A stretch of DNA of 40,727 nucleotides, taken from the IMG/VR virus record IMGVR_UViG_3300022690_002568, positions 1-40,727 of that record; one strand, written 5' to 3'. A program made the translations under genes and the position numbers. The stretch comes from a virus. The notes beneath the pieces are model-generated. The model was not told where the DNA came from. It searched no databases and saw only the letters and a program-made list of their open reading frames with translations. This document shows positions 22,480 to 28,982 of this stretch, one piece after another; within the stretch, counting starts at the first letter, position 1; each line of letters opens with the position of its first letter.

Positions 22480-23009
22480 CTAAAGCACAAACACACCAAA
22501 CAGTAATAAATGAAAATGACCTTTGGGAAACTCCACCTCTAGTTTTAGAAGAGGCCATGAAAAAATATGACATACATCCCTTACTTGATGTATGTGCAAC
22601 TAGAGAAAATAAAAAATTTTCAAACTTTATGACACCAGAACATAACGCACTAAATCAAGAATGGAGAGAAGATTTCTTCATGAACCCACCGTACTCTCAG
22701 ATAAACCAATGGATGCAAAAGGCCTATGAGCAACATGTCAAGTATAATGTAAATGGATTAATCCTAGTATTTGCAAAAACTTCGGTAAAGTGGTGGCACA
22801 AATATGTAGAAGGAAGAGCAGAGATTCATTTCCAAAAAGGAAGAATTAGATTTTTACTAAATGGTGTAGAGCCAAGATACTGTACAAAATGCAAGATAAG
22901 ATTTGCAAAAGAAGTTAGTCATTGTGAGAACTGTTATTGTACAATAGGAAAATCATCGCCAACCTATGATAGTGTATGGGTGATTTTTAGGAAAAAGGAA
23001 AGTGGATGA
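22476..23009 (+). CDS. Phage-type DNA N6-adenine methyltransferase with zinc insert
   Basis: In this 177-residue protein, the start of the core (LWETPPLVLEEA) and the catalytic FMNPPYSQI (N70-P-P-Y73) match the phage Dam-like N6-adenine methyltransferase family of compact enzymes. LDVCATRENKKF supplies the SAM-binding loop region. Unusually, CTKCKIRFAKEVSHCENCYC forms a zinc knuckle near residues 136-155, before the final strand. It probably methylates viral DNA against host restriction. It is followed directly by a second methyltransferase-like gene. Confidence 0.8.
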   Translation: MTKAQTHQTVINENDLWETPPLVLEEAMKKYDIHPLLDVCATRENKKFSNFMTPEHNALNQEWREDFFMNPPYSQINQWMQKAYEQHVKYNVNGLILVFAKTSVKWWHKYVEGRAEIHFQKGRIRFLLNGVEPRYCTKCKIRFAKEVSHCENCYCTIGKSSPTYDSVWVIFRKKESG

Positions 23010-23512
23010 TTTTGGTCCTACAAACTATTCAAATTGAACGAAGATGGGCTATGCCTAATCATAAAACATTTCAAATTAAACCAATCAAGGAATTAATTTA
23101 TGTTGAATTAGGAGAAAATTATACAGATGTTTTTCCTCATCCATATGATAGAGACGCTTTAGAACTTTTACAGAGTATTAAATCCGAGTCTATTAAAAAA
23201 TTGGCTTTTGATCCTGTTTATTCATTAAGGCAACTCAAAGAGAAATATGAATCTAAAGGCATTTCATTAACCCAACATGAAACTCAATCCTATTGGAGCG
23301 ACTTACGAAAACAAATTGCAAGAGTAATAAAAATAGATGGTAAGGTTATTTCATTTGGCTGGAATAGTATTGGTATAGGTAAAAAAAGAGGATTTGAGAT
23401 TAATAGAATTCTATTAGTTTGTCATGGTGGACATCATAATGATACTATATGTACTGTAGAAACTAAATTACGCAAAACATTTCAAATCAACAGTTCAGGA
23501 GAGAAAAAATAA
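23006..23512 (+). CDS. Degenerate DNA methyltransferase-like protein (DPVY in place of DPPY)
   Basis: This 168-residue protein has the framework of a viral DPPY adenine methyltransferase: FQIKPIKELI, a short YDRDALELLQ region, LAFDPVYSLRQLKEKY (D69-P-V-Y72), YWSDLRKQIARVIK, VISFGWNSIGIGKKRGFE, and LLVCHGGHHNDTICTVE. The second Pro of the catalytic motif is Val, and the usual VDPFA-type SAM motif region is shortened. It may be inactive or altered in specificity. Translation could begin at 23006 (ATGA overlap) or ATG 23051, which is nearer the usual family start. Confidence 0.65.
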   Translation: MILVLQTIQIERRWAMPNHKTFQIKPIKELIYVELGENYTDVFPHPYDRDALELLQSIKSESIKKLAFDPVYSLRQLKEKYESKGISLTQHETQSYWSDLRKQIARVIKIDGKVISFGWNSIGIGKKRGFEINRILLVCHGGHHNDTICTVETKLRKTFQINSSGEKK

Positions 23513-23715
23513 TGGCTTGTAAAGGAATCTGTGACAAATATAAAGCTAAAAAGCCTGCTGGAGCAGGCCGATATGCAAATGGACAGCGTCGGTGCAGGAC
23601 CTGTGATATTTTCATAAAATGTGATAATATACACTGTCCTTGTTGTGGATATAGATTAAGGACACATCCTCGTAACAGAAAAGCCAAAGAAAAGTGTAGG
23701 GGATTGAGGATGTAG
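23512..23715 (+). CDS. MACKGIC-type zinc protein, copy 1
   Basis: This 67-residue protein starts MACKGICDKYKAKKP, then has CRTC and CPCCGYRLRTHPRNRKAKE, a multi-Cys treble-clef or ribbon with a basic tail. I know this architecture as a widespread small family of thaumarchaeal genomes, which supports the host call. It overlaps the methyltransferase-like gene by one base (TAATG). It is the first of three tandem copies; its 3' part is almost identical in DNA to copy 3. Confidence 0.8.
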   Translation: MACKGICDKYKAKKPAGAGRYANGQRRCRTCDIFIKCDNIHCPCCGYRLRTHPRNRKAKEKCRGLRM

Positions 23716-23717
23716 AA

Positions 23718-23921
23718 ATGGCTTGTAAAGGAATTTGTGTTAAATATAAAGCTAAAGAGATTCCTGGGATCAGTCGGTATGCTATAACACACAGTATATG
23801 CGCAACTTGTGAAATTGTTATGATAATTGGTAATACACATTGTCCTTGTTGTGGACATAAATTAAAAAAACATCCTCGTGGTATTCAAAAAAAAGAGAAT
23901 TTGAGGGAATTAAAGGTATAG
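23718..23921 (+). CDS. MACKGIC-type zinc protein, copy 2
   Basis: This 67-residue paralogue (MACKGICVKYKAKEIPGI) keeps every Cys of copy 1 (CATC, CPCCG), but its C-terminal half has diverged (KLKKHPRGIQKKENLREL). It shares its N-terminal DNA with copy 3 more than with copy 1. It starts two bases after copy 1. The conserved metal ligands in a diverged copy argue that all copies are functional. Confidence 0.8.
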   Translation: MACKGICVKYKAKEIPGISRYAITHSICATCEIVMIIGNTHCPCCGHKLKKHPRGIQKKENLRELKV

Positions 23922-23924
23922 AAT

Positions 23925-24128
23925 ATGGTCTGCAAAGGAATTTGTGTTAAATACAAAGCTAAAAAGATTTGGAAAACTAGTAGCTATGCTATAGGACAAA
24001 GTAAATGCAAAAATTGTGACATTTTCATGATGTTGGATGGTGTATTTTGTCCTTGTTGTGGATGTAGATTAAGGACACATCCTCGTAACAGAAAAGCCAA
24101 AGAAAAGTGTAGGAATGATATATCTTGA
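23925..24128 (+). CDS. MACKGIC-type zinc protein, copy 3
   Basis: This 67-residue paralogue starts MVCKGICVKYKAKKIWKT, with CKNC and CPCCGCRLRTHPRNRKAKE. The last 66-base block (24048-24113) differs from copy 1 (23635-23700) at a single base, whereas the front half matches copy 2 better. This mosaic suggests gene conversion. Its stop overlaps the TTG start of the next gene. Confidence 0.8.
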   Translation: MVCKGICVKYKAKKIWKTSSYAIGQSKCKNCDIFMMLDGVFCPCCGCRLRTHPRNRKAKEKCRNDIS

Positions 24129-24427
24129 ATTCTGATCCAGATGTAATTGATGAGATACATGCAGAAGGTACCATCTACATTGCACATCAATGGATTCCAA
24201 TAGATACTGTCGTTATTGTGTACAAAGAAACTGACAAGGCATATTTTGGAAATGTTGTGGTGTTCGAGTCTGTTAATACAATGCGAGTAGATGACACAGG
24301 TGAAATATTTAAAAAAGAAAATACTTGGATTCCAAAATCAATGAGTAGTAATGTGTGGTGGATTTGCACAAAAATGTTTGGGCATCCAGATAAAGTTGCA
24401 AATAGGAGATTTGAGAATGAATATTGA
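24125..24427 (+). CDS. 100-residue early protein with TTG start
   Basis: TTG 24125 overlaps the preceding TGA. The product contains TIYIAHQWIP, KAYFGNVVVF and the segment ENTWIPKSM, a short pattern seen in small phage proteins of unknown function near replication genes. It is beta-rich, with one Cys. It overlaps the primase start by eleven bases, implying coupled translation. Confidence 0.65.
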   Translation: MNSDPDVIDEIHAEGTIYIAHQWIPIDTVVIVYKETDKAYFGNVVVFESVNTMRVDDTGEIFKKENTWIPKSMSSNVWWICTKMFGHPDKVANRRFENEY

Positions 24428-26636
24428 TGACCTGAATACATCCTCCAAAGTTGCCAGATATTTAAGAGAGCAAGGAAGAAACATAATTCCAATCATACCT
24501 GGTACAAAGATTCCACCAAAAGGATTCAAGTTGGAATCATACTTTAACAAAATGTGTGATTATCCAATTACTGATGATATGAGTATAGCAATTTTACATG
24601 GTACAATATCCAACACGTTTGGAATTGATATAGATATGAAAAGTGGTGGTGGATGGGAAGACGCAATACATGTAGTTGCAAAAGATATTGAAAAGATACT
24701 ATCAAAAACAATGGTAATAAAGACGCCAAAACAAGGGTGTCACTTTATCGTATCTCCAATGGGTTATCTACCACCAAAGAATGCGAAATATTTCAACAAA
24801 GATGGAGTAGAAATAGACATAAAGACACAAGGCGGATATACATTACTTCCACCGTCCATTCATCCTGAAAGACAGCTAGGAAAATATCAATTCATCTCAG
24901 AGACTTTACAATGTGATCCTACGGACTGGTTAAAGTTTGAAGCACACTTGGCACAAAAGGGATTCTTTCTAAAAGAAGATTTGGATGATAAAAGTCTTAG
25001 AAATGATTACAATCTAGATACATTATTAGAAGGAAAATTTATCAAAGGGAATAGACGAAGATCACAAAATTCATTATATTGCAAATTGAGAATCAGGAAA
25101 TATTCAGAAGAGGATGCAGTAAGACAAGTATATGTAGTAAATAAAAAGTGTGCAGAACCACTGGATGAAAAGGAAATCATACGTAACATAAAGTATGCAG
25201 AAGCTTTCTTTCAGAATATAATACTACCATCAAAAAATGAATATACAAAAGTAGATAATACAGCCATAAGTTACAAGGATCCAGCCAAAATAGATATTGC
25301 TACAGATATTTTGATGAATAATTACTCGTTTATCACACCAAGAGGAACAGACAAGATATTACTGTATAATGGTATGATATATAGTAACTATGAGGCAGAG
25401 GCAATAATCAAGGAAGAAACTGAAAAATTACTAGAGCACTGTAACAAATCAAATACACTAGAGGTAATTGATAAAATTAAAAGAAAAACCTTTGTAGACC
25501 TTAAGGACTTTGACTCTGATCCTAATATAATTACAGTTATCAACGGCATACTAAATATCAAAGAGAAGATATTAACCCCTCATACTTTCAAGAATATCAG
25601 CCAAGTTTTATTATCTGTAGAATACATTACACCAAAATACACAATTAGTGATGAAAACATTTTTGGAGATATTGAGAAAAATCTTGAAAACACATTGTTT
25701 TGGAGAACTCTTAAAGACTCTTTTACAGTTAATGGTAAGTTCAGAAGAGATGATTTTGAGACAGTTCTTGAAATTATGGCATCACCAATAATAAAGCGCC
25801 ATATTGATGAAAGGGCATTTATGTTTTTGGGAAGTGGTGAGAATGGAAAGTCCGTATTTTTCTCATACATTGAATGTATGATTGGAAAAAACAATGTCTC
25901 AAATATCACACTTCAAGATATGGCAGACGACAAGTTTATGAGTGCCAATCTGGACGGGGTGTCTGTAAATATTTTTACAGATTTGGGACAAAATGAGCTA
26001 AAACACACCGGCAAGATAAAGGCCATTACGTCAAATGAGGGTATCGAGGTACAAAAGAAACATCAACAGGGATTTACGCTATATCCATTTTGTAAGTTAA
26101 TGTTCTCATGTAATAGGTTTCCCAAAGTATATGATCAGACTCAGGGGTTCTTTAGGCGCTGGATTATCGTAAAATGGGAACATAATTTTGAGAATGACCC
26201 AAATAGGATTGAATATCTAAAAGAAAAACTGATGGATAATCAAGCGGAAAAAAATCTAGTGTTCTCTTGTTTAGTATCTATTGCCAATAAACTAAATAAA
26301 ATTGGTAAATTCACTCACTCTAAAGACTGGAAAGTAATACAAAGAGAATGGAACGCAAACGCTGATCCTGTTGATGATTTTGAAATTAATTACATCAAAG
26401 ATAGTGAAAGTCATAAAACAAAAAGAGAGACATATCAATTTTATAAGAAAGTCATGCTAGAAAAAGGTGAAACTCCTCTAGGCATGGGTCAGTTTTCGAA
26501 GGCTTTTGAAGAATACCATGATTATGATAGAATGGAGATGGATATAGAATCAAATAGAAGAACTGAGAGGGTTTGGCTTAATATTGATTTTAAGGTGTCA
26601 CAACAAATCAGTTTATTTTCTAGTGAAGGTGTATAA
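24417..26636 (+). CDS. Primase-polymerase/SF3 helicase replication protein
   Basis: The protein has 739 residues from ATG 24417, preceded by an AGGAG site; a longer frame from 24351 runs through the upstream gene. Residues ~1-190 are a PrimPol (archaeo-eukaryotic primase-like) domain: FGIDIDMKSG (D71, D73), CHFIV (H109) and VEIDIKTQGGY (D134). Residues ~430-620 are a D5/P4-type SF3 helicase: Walker A GSGENGKS (K478), VNIFTDLG (D522), LMFSCNRF (N566) and an arginine pair in FFRRW. It should prime and unwind viral DNA at the origin. No DNA polymerase gene is present, so host polymerases probably extend. Confidence 0.9.
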   Translation: MNIDDLNTSSKVARYLREQGRNIIPIIPGTKIPPKGFKLESYFNKMCDYPITDDMSIAILHGTISNTFGIDIDMKSGGGWEDAIHVVAKDIEKILSKTMVIKTPKQGCHFIVSPMGYLPPKNAKYFNKDGVEIDIKTQGGYTLLPPSIHPERQLGKYQFISETLQCDPTDWLKFEAHLAQKGFFLKEDLDDKSLRNDYNLDTLLEGKFIKGNRRRSQNSLYCKLRIRKYSEEDAVRQVYVVNKKCAEPLDEKEIIRNIKYAEAFFQNIILPSKNEYTKVDNTAISYKDPAKIDIATDILMNNYSFITPRGTDKILLYNGMIYSNYEAEAIIKEETEKLLEHCNKSNTLEVIDKIKRKTFVDLKDFDSDPNIITVINGILNIKEKILTPHTFKNISQVLLSVEYITPKYTISDENIFGDIEKNLENTLFWRTLKDSFTVNGKFRRDDFETVLEIMASPIIKRHIDERAFMFLGSGENGKSVFFSYIECMIGKNNVSNITLQDMADDKFMSANLDGVSVNIFTDLGQNELKHTGKIKAITSNEGIEVQKKHQQGFTLYPFCKLMFSCNRFPKVYDQTQGFFRRWIIVKWEHNFENDPNRIEYLKEKLMDNQAEKNLVFSCLVSIANKLNKIGKFTHSKDWKVIQREWNANADPVDDFEINYIKDSESHKTKRETYQFYKKVMLEKGETPLGMGQFSKAFEEYHDYDRMEMDIESNRRTERVWLNIDFKVSQQISLFSSEGV

Positions 26637-26649
26637 TGGGATACTTAAG

Positions 26650-26841
26650 TTATCTAGACCTAAGAGTTTTAGGTTTGTTCCATATCTTTGATTTACATGA
26701 TGGGCATGTGTTTATCTTCATATTACCAGAATGATAGATTCTTGGGTACCATTCATAGTTACATCTTTCACATATACAGGGTTGCAGGTTAGTCATATAA
26801 CGAGTAGCCGTTGCTACATAGATAATCCAGTCAGGTATCAT
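26650..26841 (-). CDS. Zinc-ribbon protein, minus strand
   Basis: The 63 residues include CICERCNYEWYPR and CPSCKSKIWNKP, a classic archaeal rubredoxin-like zinc ribbon with the YEWYPR and W.KP edges typical of small archaeal DNA- or RNA-associated ribbons. It is coupled to the upstream minus-strand gene by TAATG. It converges on the primase gene with 13 bases between stops. Confidence 0.7.
   Translation of the reverse strand: MIPDWIIYVATATRYMTNLQPCICERCNYEWYPRIYHSGNMKINTCPSCKSKIWNKPKTLRSR
26658..26674. terminator. Short hairpin between convergent genes
   Basis: ACCTAA-GAGTT-TTAGGT (26658-26674) is a six-base stem with a five-base loop at the convergence of the primase gene and the minus-strand zinc gene. 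It may end transcripts from one or both sides. It lies in the last codons of the zinc gene, so this is tentative. Confidence 0.35.
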
Positions 26842-27014
26842 TAATTCTCATAATCCGTATTTTCTAATTGTTGTGCAATACTTTTTGCTTTTGATAATCT
26901 AAGAATTAATTGTCTCCAATCCTGTTGACTTGTTTGAGAGATTGCTGCTGCTATTTCTTCAAAAATTATAGCCTTGAAATCTTCTTTTTGTTGGTATGTT
27001 ATTGCTTGTTTCAT
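26841..27014 (-). CDS. 57-residue helical protein, likely regulator with own operator
   Basis: Read from ATG 27014, it starts MKQAITYQQKEDFKAIIFEE and continues as helices AAAISQTSQQDWRQLILRL and KAKSIAQQLE. No standard helix-turn-helix is certain. It heads a two-gene minus-strand unit with the zinc ribbon. Its TATA box (AAAATATATATATT on the minus strand) is flanked by a perfect inverted repeat, as expected for an autoregulated small repressor or antitoxin-like protein. Function is inferred from that layout. Confidence 0.55.
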   Translation of the reverse strand: MKQAITYQQKEDFKAIIFEEIAAAISQTSQQDWRQLILRLSKAKSIAQQLENTDYEN

Positions 27015-27021
27015 ACTTATC

Positions 27022-27059
27022 TTACGTTAAGGTAATATATATATTTTACTTTAACGTAA
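27022..27059. promoter_or_regulatory. Operator-flanked TATA box
   Basis: TTACGTTAA (27022-27030) and its exact reverse complement TTAACGTAA (27051-27059) bracket the TATA stretch of the minus-strand unit, with centres about 29 bp apart. Binding of a dimer at both would block TBP access. Confidence 0.65.
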
Positions 27060-27133
27060 ATATTTGAAGTTAATGTCTAGATAACTTGTTAGAGTACGTA
27101 ATTGTCCGATATGTGATGTTTTAATAGTGAGCT

Positions 27134-27240
27134 GTTCCCGACACTTTACTAAAATATACTTTGTTACAAAAAAAATATAGAGAGAAAGTATGTTTAACTA
27201 AAGTGTCGGGAACTACAGGCACGAAATCCCGACACTTTAG
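27134..27240. repeat. Long inverted repeat plus direct copy, origin or operator candidate
   Basis: GTTCCCGACACTTTA (27134-27148) is matched perfectly by TAAAGTGTCGGGAAC (27199-27213), and imperfect complementarity continues inward for about 18 more bases. A third copy CCCGACACTTTAG (27228-27240) follows in the orientation of the first. The region is gene-free (27015-27399), AT-rich and just beyond the replication gene, which suits an origin with initiator sites. A promoter-operator is the main alternative. Confidence 0.6.
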
Positions 27241-27399
27241 TTGAAACTCTTTTTAGCCCATAATACACCAGTTAACAACCTTACGGGATTCGTCTTAGGT
27301 GAATTTTCTGTTCTCTACATAATTACTAGTTTTTTCATTCACAGAACCTATTTTCTCATACAGAAAATCTTAAACAATTATAAATTAGCACAAAAACGA

Positions 27400-27549
27400 T
27401 TGAATGTGAGAGGTAATATTCAATTAGTAAAAGATGGTGGATTTGGGAAATACCAAAAAGGTGAAAATGATATTGTAGATACATATACAAACGCAGATTT
27501 AGCAGTAAAAGCAATGTTAAAATTCGTTGAACAGAAAGCAAATAAATGA
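27400..27549 (+). CDS. 49-residue protein, leaderless TTG start
   Basis: A longer frame from 27241 runs through repeats and hydrophobic junk. TTG 27400 lies about 23 nt after a TATA-like TTATAAATTA (27377-27386). The resulting protein (MNVRGNIQLVKDGGFGKYQK, then a helix ADLAVKAMLKFVEQKANK) is compact and well behaved. The family is unknown. The 27550-27633 gap that follows shows only a weak TATA-like stretch. Confidence 0.5.
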   Translation: MNVRGNIQLVKDGGFGKYQKGENDIVDTYTNADLAVKAMLKFVEQKANK

Positions 27550-27633
27550 GATAGTCTTCTGCGTAATCACTAGTAATTTCTAGAATTTCATTCACATAAT
27601 TCTTTAAATGGTGTTATTAGTAAGATATATCAG

Positions 27634-27873
27634 ATGTCACTTTTTGACTTTGGAGTAATTTCTGAAAGAAAAGATTATTTTCCTCCTGAAAATAATCAAA
27701 ATATTTTAGATATTCCTGTTTGGATAAAAACTATGTTTACATCTGCTGAATCATTTTATCCAAATGATGCCTTAAAATCATCATCACTTGATCCAGAACT
27801 TGAAACATTATCACAAAAGGTTATGAAAGAAACTTGGGACAATAAAGATGATAAGTTCTGGGATACCTATTGA
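27634..27873 (+). CDS. 79-residue acidic protein
   Basis: The product starts MSLFDFGVISERKDYFPPEN and is acidic and soluble, with Pro/Asn-rich loops and a C-terminal helix LETLSQKVMKETWDNKDDKF. It has no Cys and no membrane segment. It stands alone between two short AT-rich gaps and probably has its own leaderless transcript. No function can be assigned. Confidence 0.6.
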   Translation: MSLFDFGVISERKDYFPPENNQNILDIPVWIKTMFTSAESFYPNDALKSSSLDPELETLSQKVMKETWDNKDDKFWDTY

Positions 27874-27925
27874 TCCTAACTATGTACATGGAAATACTTA
27901 AATTTTGAAGATGTGTAACTAAGGT

Positions 27926-28057
27926 ATGACCCAATTAGTAGATGATACATCAGGTAGTGGAGTATTAATTGACGAAATCGATAAATTTGAATTATCAATT
28001 TCCTTGGGTTCTACGTTAATTATTGATCAACCTTCATACATACTTGAAGATGCATAA
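27926..28057 (+). CDS. 43-residue acidic miniprotein
   Basis: ATG 27926 lies about 29 nt after a TATA-like ACTTAAATTTT. The product starts MTQLVDDTSGSGVLIDEIDK and has strands ELSISLG and STLIID. The next gene begins inside its last codons (ATG 28050), which supports coupled translation. The family is unknown. Confidence 0.5.
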   Translation: MTQLVDDTSGSGVLIDEIDKFELSISLGSTLIIDQPSYILEDA

Positions 28058-28229
28058 TCAAATGTCACAACAAATGCAAGTATATCAAACTTTATCATTG
28101 GGTCAACTAACAGTTCCGACAATGGGAATTATACAAATCAACGATGATGATACTTTAGATATTGCAAGAGCATATCTTGATGTTTTAGAGAAGAGAATAA
28201 AAGAATCTAATACTAAACTTGAGAATTGA
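28050..28229 (+). CDS. 59-residue protein coupled to preceding gene
   Basis: ATG 28050 overlaps the previous stop by eight bases; ATG 28062 is an alternative. The product (MHNQMSQQMQVYQTLSLGQL..., then INDDDTLDIARAYLDVLEKR) has a C-terminal amphipathic helix with coiled-coil spacing. A longer TTG frame at 28023 would overlap more and seems unnecessary. Its position before the terminase leaves a small-terminase-type role open, but there is no direct evidence. Confidence 0.5.
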   Translation: MHNQMSQQMQVYQTLSLGQLTVPTMGIIQINDDDTLDIARAYLDVLEKRIKESNTKLEN

Positions 28230-28312
28230 AAATATAGAAGAATCACAAGGTGTGATATAGCAGAACCCAAAATCAGAATGTTTTTAATAAAAGGGTGCAC
28301 TATACTATATAA

Positions 28313-28603
28313 ATGCCAGTAGGAGAGTCAAATATGGATTATAACAGTAGAACGTTACAATCTATTCTAGCTGATCAAGCAACACGTTATTTCAAATTCA
28401 CTAATGCACATAAGGAGAGAGAATTTGATAAAGAGACTGCTGATTTAGCCTGTAAAGTAAGCTATACTCTTAATATTGCATCAGGTATTCATAAGACGTT
28501 TAAGCAAGAAAAGAGACTAAAAGCACTAGAAGACAGAATCAAAATAAATATGGCCATACCTATGAGAATGTTTGAAGAGCCACAAATGGAGAAATATAGA
28601 TAA
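28313..28603 (+). CDS. 96-residue helical protein upstream of terminase
   Basis: The product starts MPVGESNMDYNSRTLQSILA and is almost wholly helical, with basic and acidic faces (KEREFDKETADLACKV, KQEKRLKALEDRIKI). ATG 28334 is an alternative start. Size, helix content and location a few genes before the large terminase make it the best candidate here for a small terminase subunit, though no helix-turn-helix is obvious. It ends TAATG into a zinc gene. Confidence 0.5.
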   Translation: MPVGESNMDYNSRTLQSILADQATRYFKFTNAHKEREFDKETADLACKVSYTLNIASGIHKTFKQEKRLKALEDRIKINMAIPMRMFEEPQMEKYR

Positions 28604-28755
28604 TGACAAACACAGAATCTACATGCCGTAATGAGCTATGTGTATGTGGGCATATATACAAAAATCACGAGACTAGAGATAGAAATACTGTTGGTTGTAC
28701 ATATTGTTCATGTGTGCAGATAATAATATGTACAAATACAACTGGAGAAGTATAG
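28603..28755 (+). CDS. CxCGH-type zinc miniprotein
   Basis: In this 50-residue protein, CVCGHIYKNH and CTYCSCVQI reproduce the CxCGH...H...CxxCxC pattern of the proteins at 14284 and 21131, with additional Cys at both ends. It begins in TAATG of the preceding gene and ends immediately before the next ATG. It is probably a single zinc module. Its role is unknown. Confidence 0.65.
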   Translation: MTNTESTCRNELCVCGHIYKNHETRDRNTVGCTYCSCVQIIICTNTTGEV

Positions 28756-28887
28756 ATGCCTGTTTGTCCTAATTGTTCTAAACAACTATTAATAATGGCA
28801 AATTTAGTTTCTTGTCGTCACTGTGGATTTTATACAGATAATAATAATGAAAACCTACATAATCCCATGTTTTCTGATGAACCATAA
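28756..28887 (+). CDS. 43-residue zinc-ribbon miniprotein
   Basis: It starts MPVCPNCSKQLLIM, and the second knuckle CRHCGFY gives a compact four-Cys ribbon, followed by an Asn/Glu-rich tail. It begins directly after the stop of the preceding zinc gene, so the pair is co-translated. Confidence 0.6.
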   Translation: MPVCPNCSKQLLIMANLVSCRHCGFYTDNNNENLHNPMFSDEP

Positions 28888-28901
28888 TTGAAAAAGTGTG
28901 G

Positions 28902-28982
28902 ATGATGAAACCAGAATTGAAAGAGAGAAAGACAAATTATATATGGTTTTGCTACAAAACAGTTCTTCCAAAAAAAGAATAA
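28902..28982 (+). CDS. 26-residue basic miniprotein ahead of terminase
   Basis: A frame from ATG 28902 reads MMKPELKERKTNYIWFCYKT and ends LPKKE, with its TAA abutting the terminase TTG. The packing argues for translation or for a coupling leader. With only 26 residues, coding status is uncertain. Confidence 0.35.
   Translation: MMKPELKERKTNYIWFCYKTVLPKKE

Noticed and set aside
24351-24416. Upstream extension of the primase gene
   Set aside because: It lies wholly within the preceding gene. ATG 24417 has a ribosome-binding site and gives the expected PrimPol start.
27241-27399. N-terminal extension of the 49-residue gene from TTG 27241
   Set aside because: It overlaps the repeat region's edge and gives an implausible hydrophobic sequence. 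A TATA-like stretch supports a start at 27400.
28866-28912. Hammerhead ribozyme core (CTGATGA followed by GAAA)
   Set aside because: Required flanking stems are not formed, and the stretch lies across coding ends.
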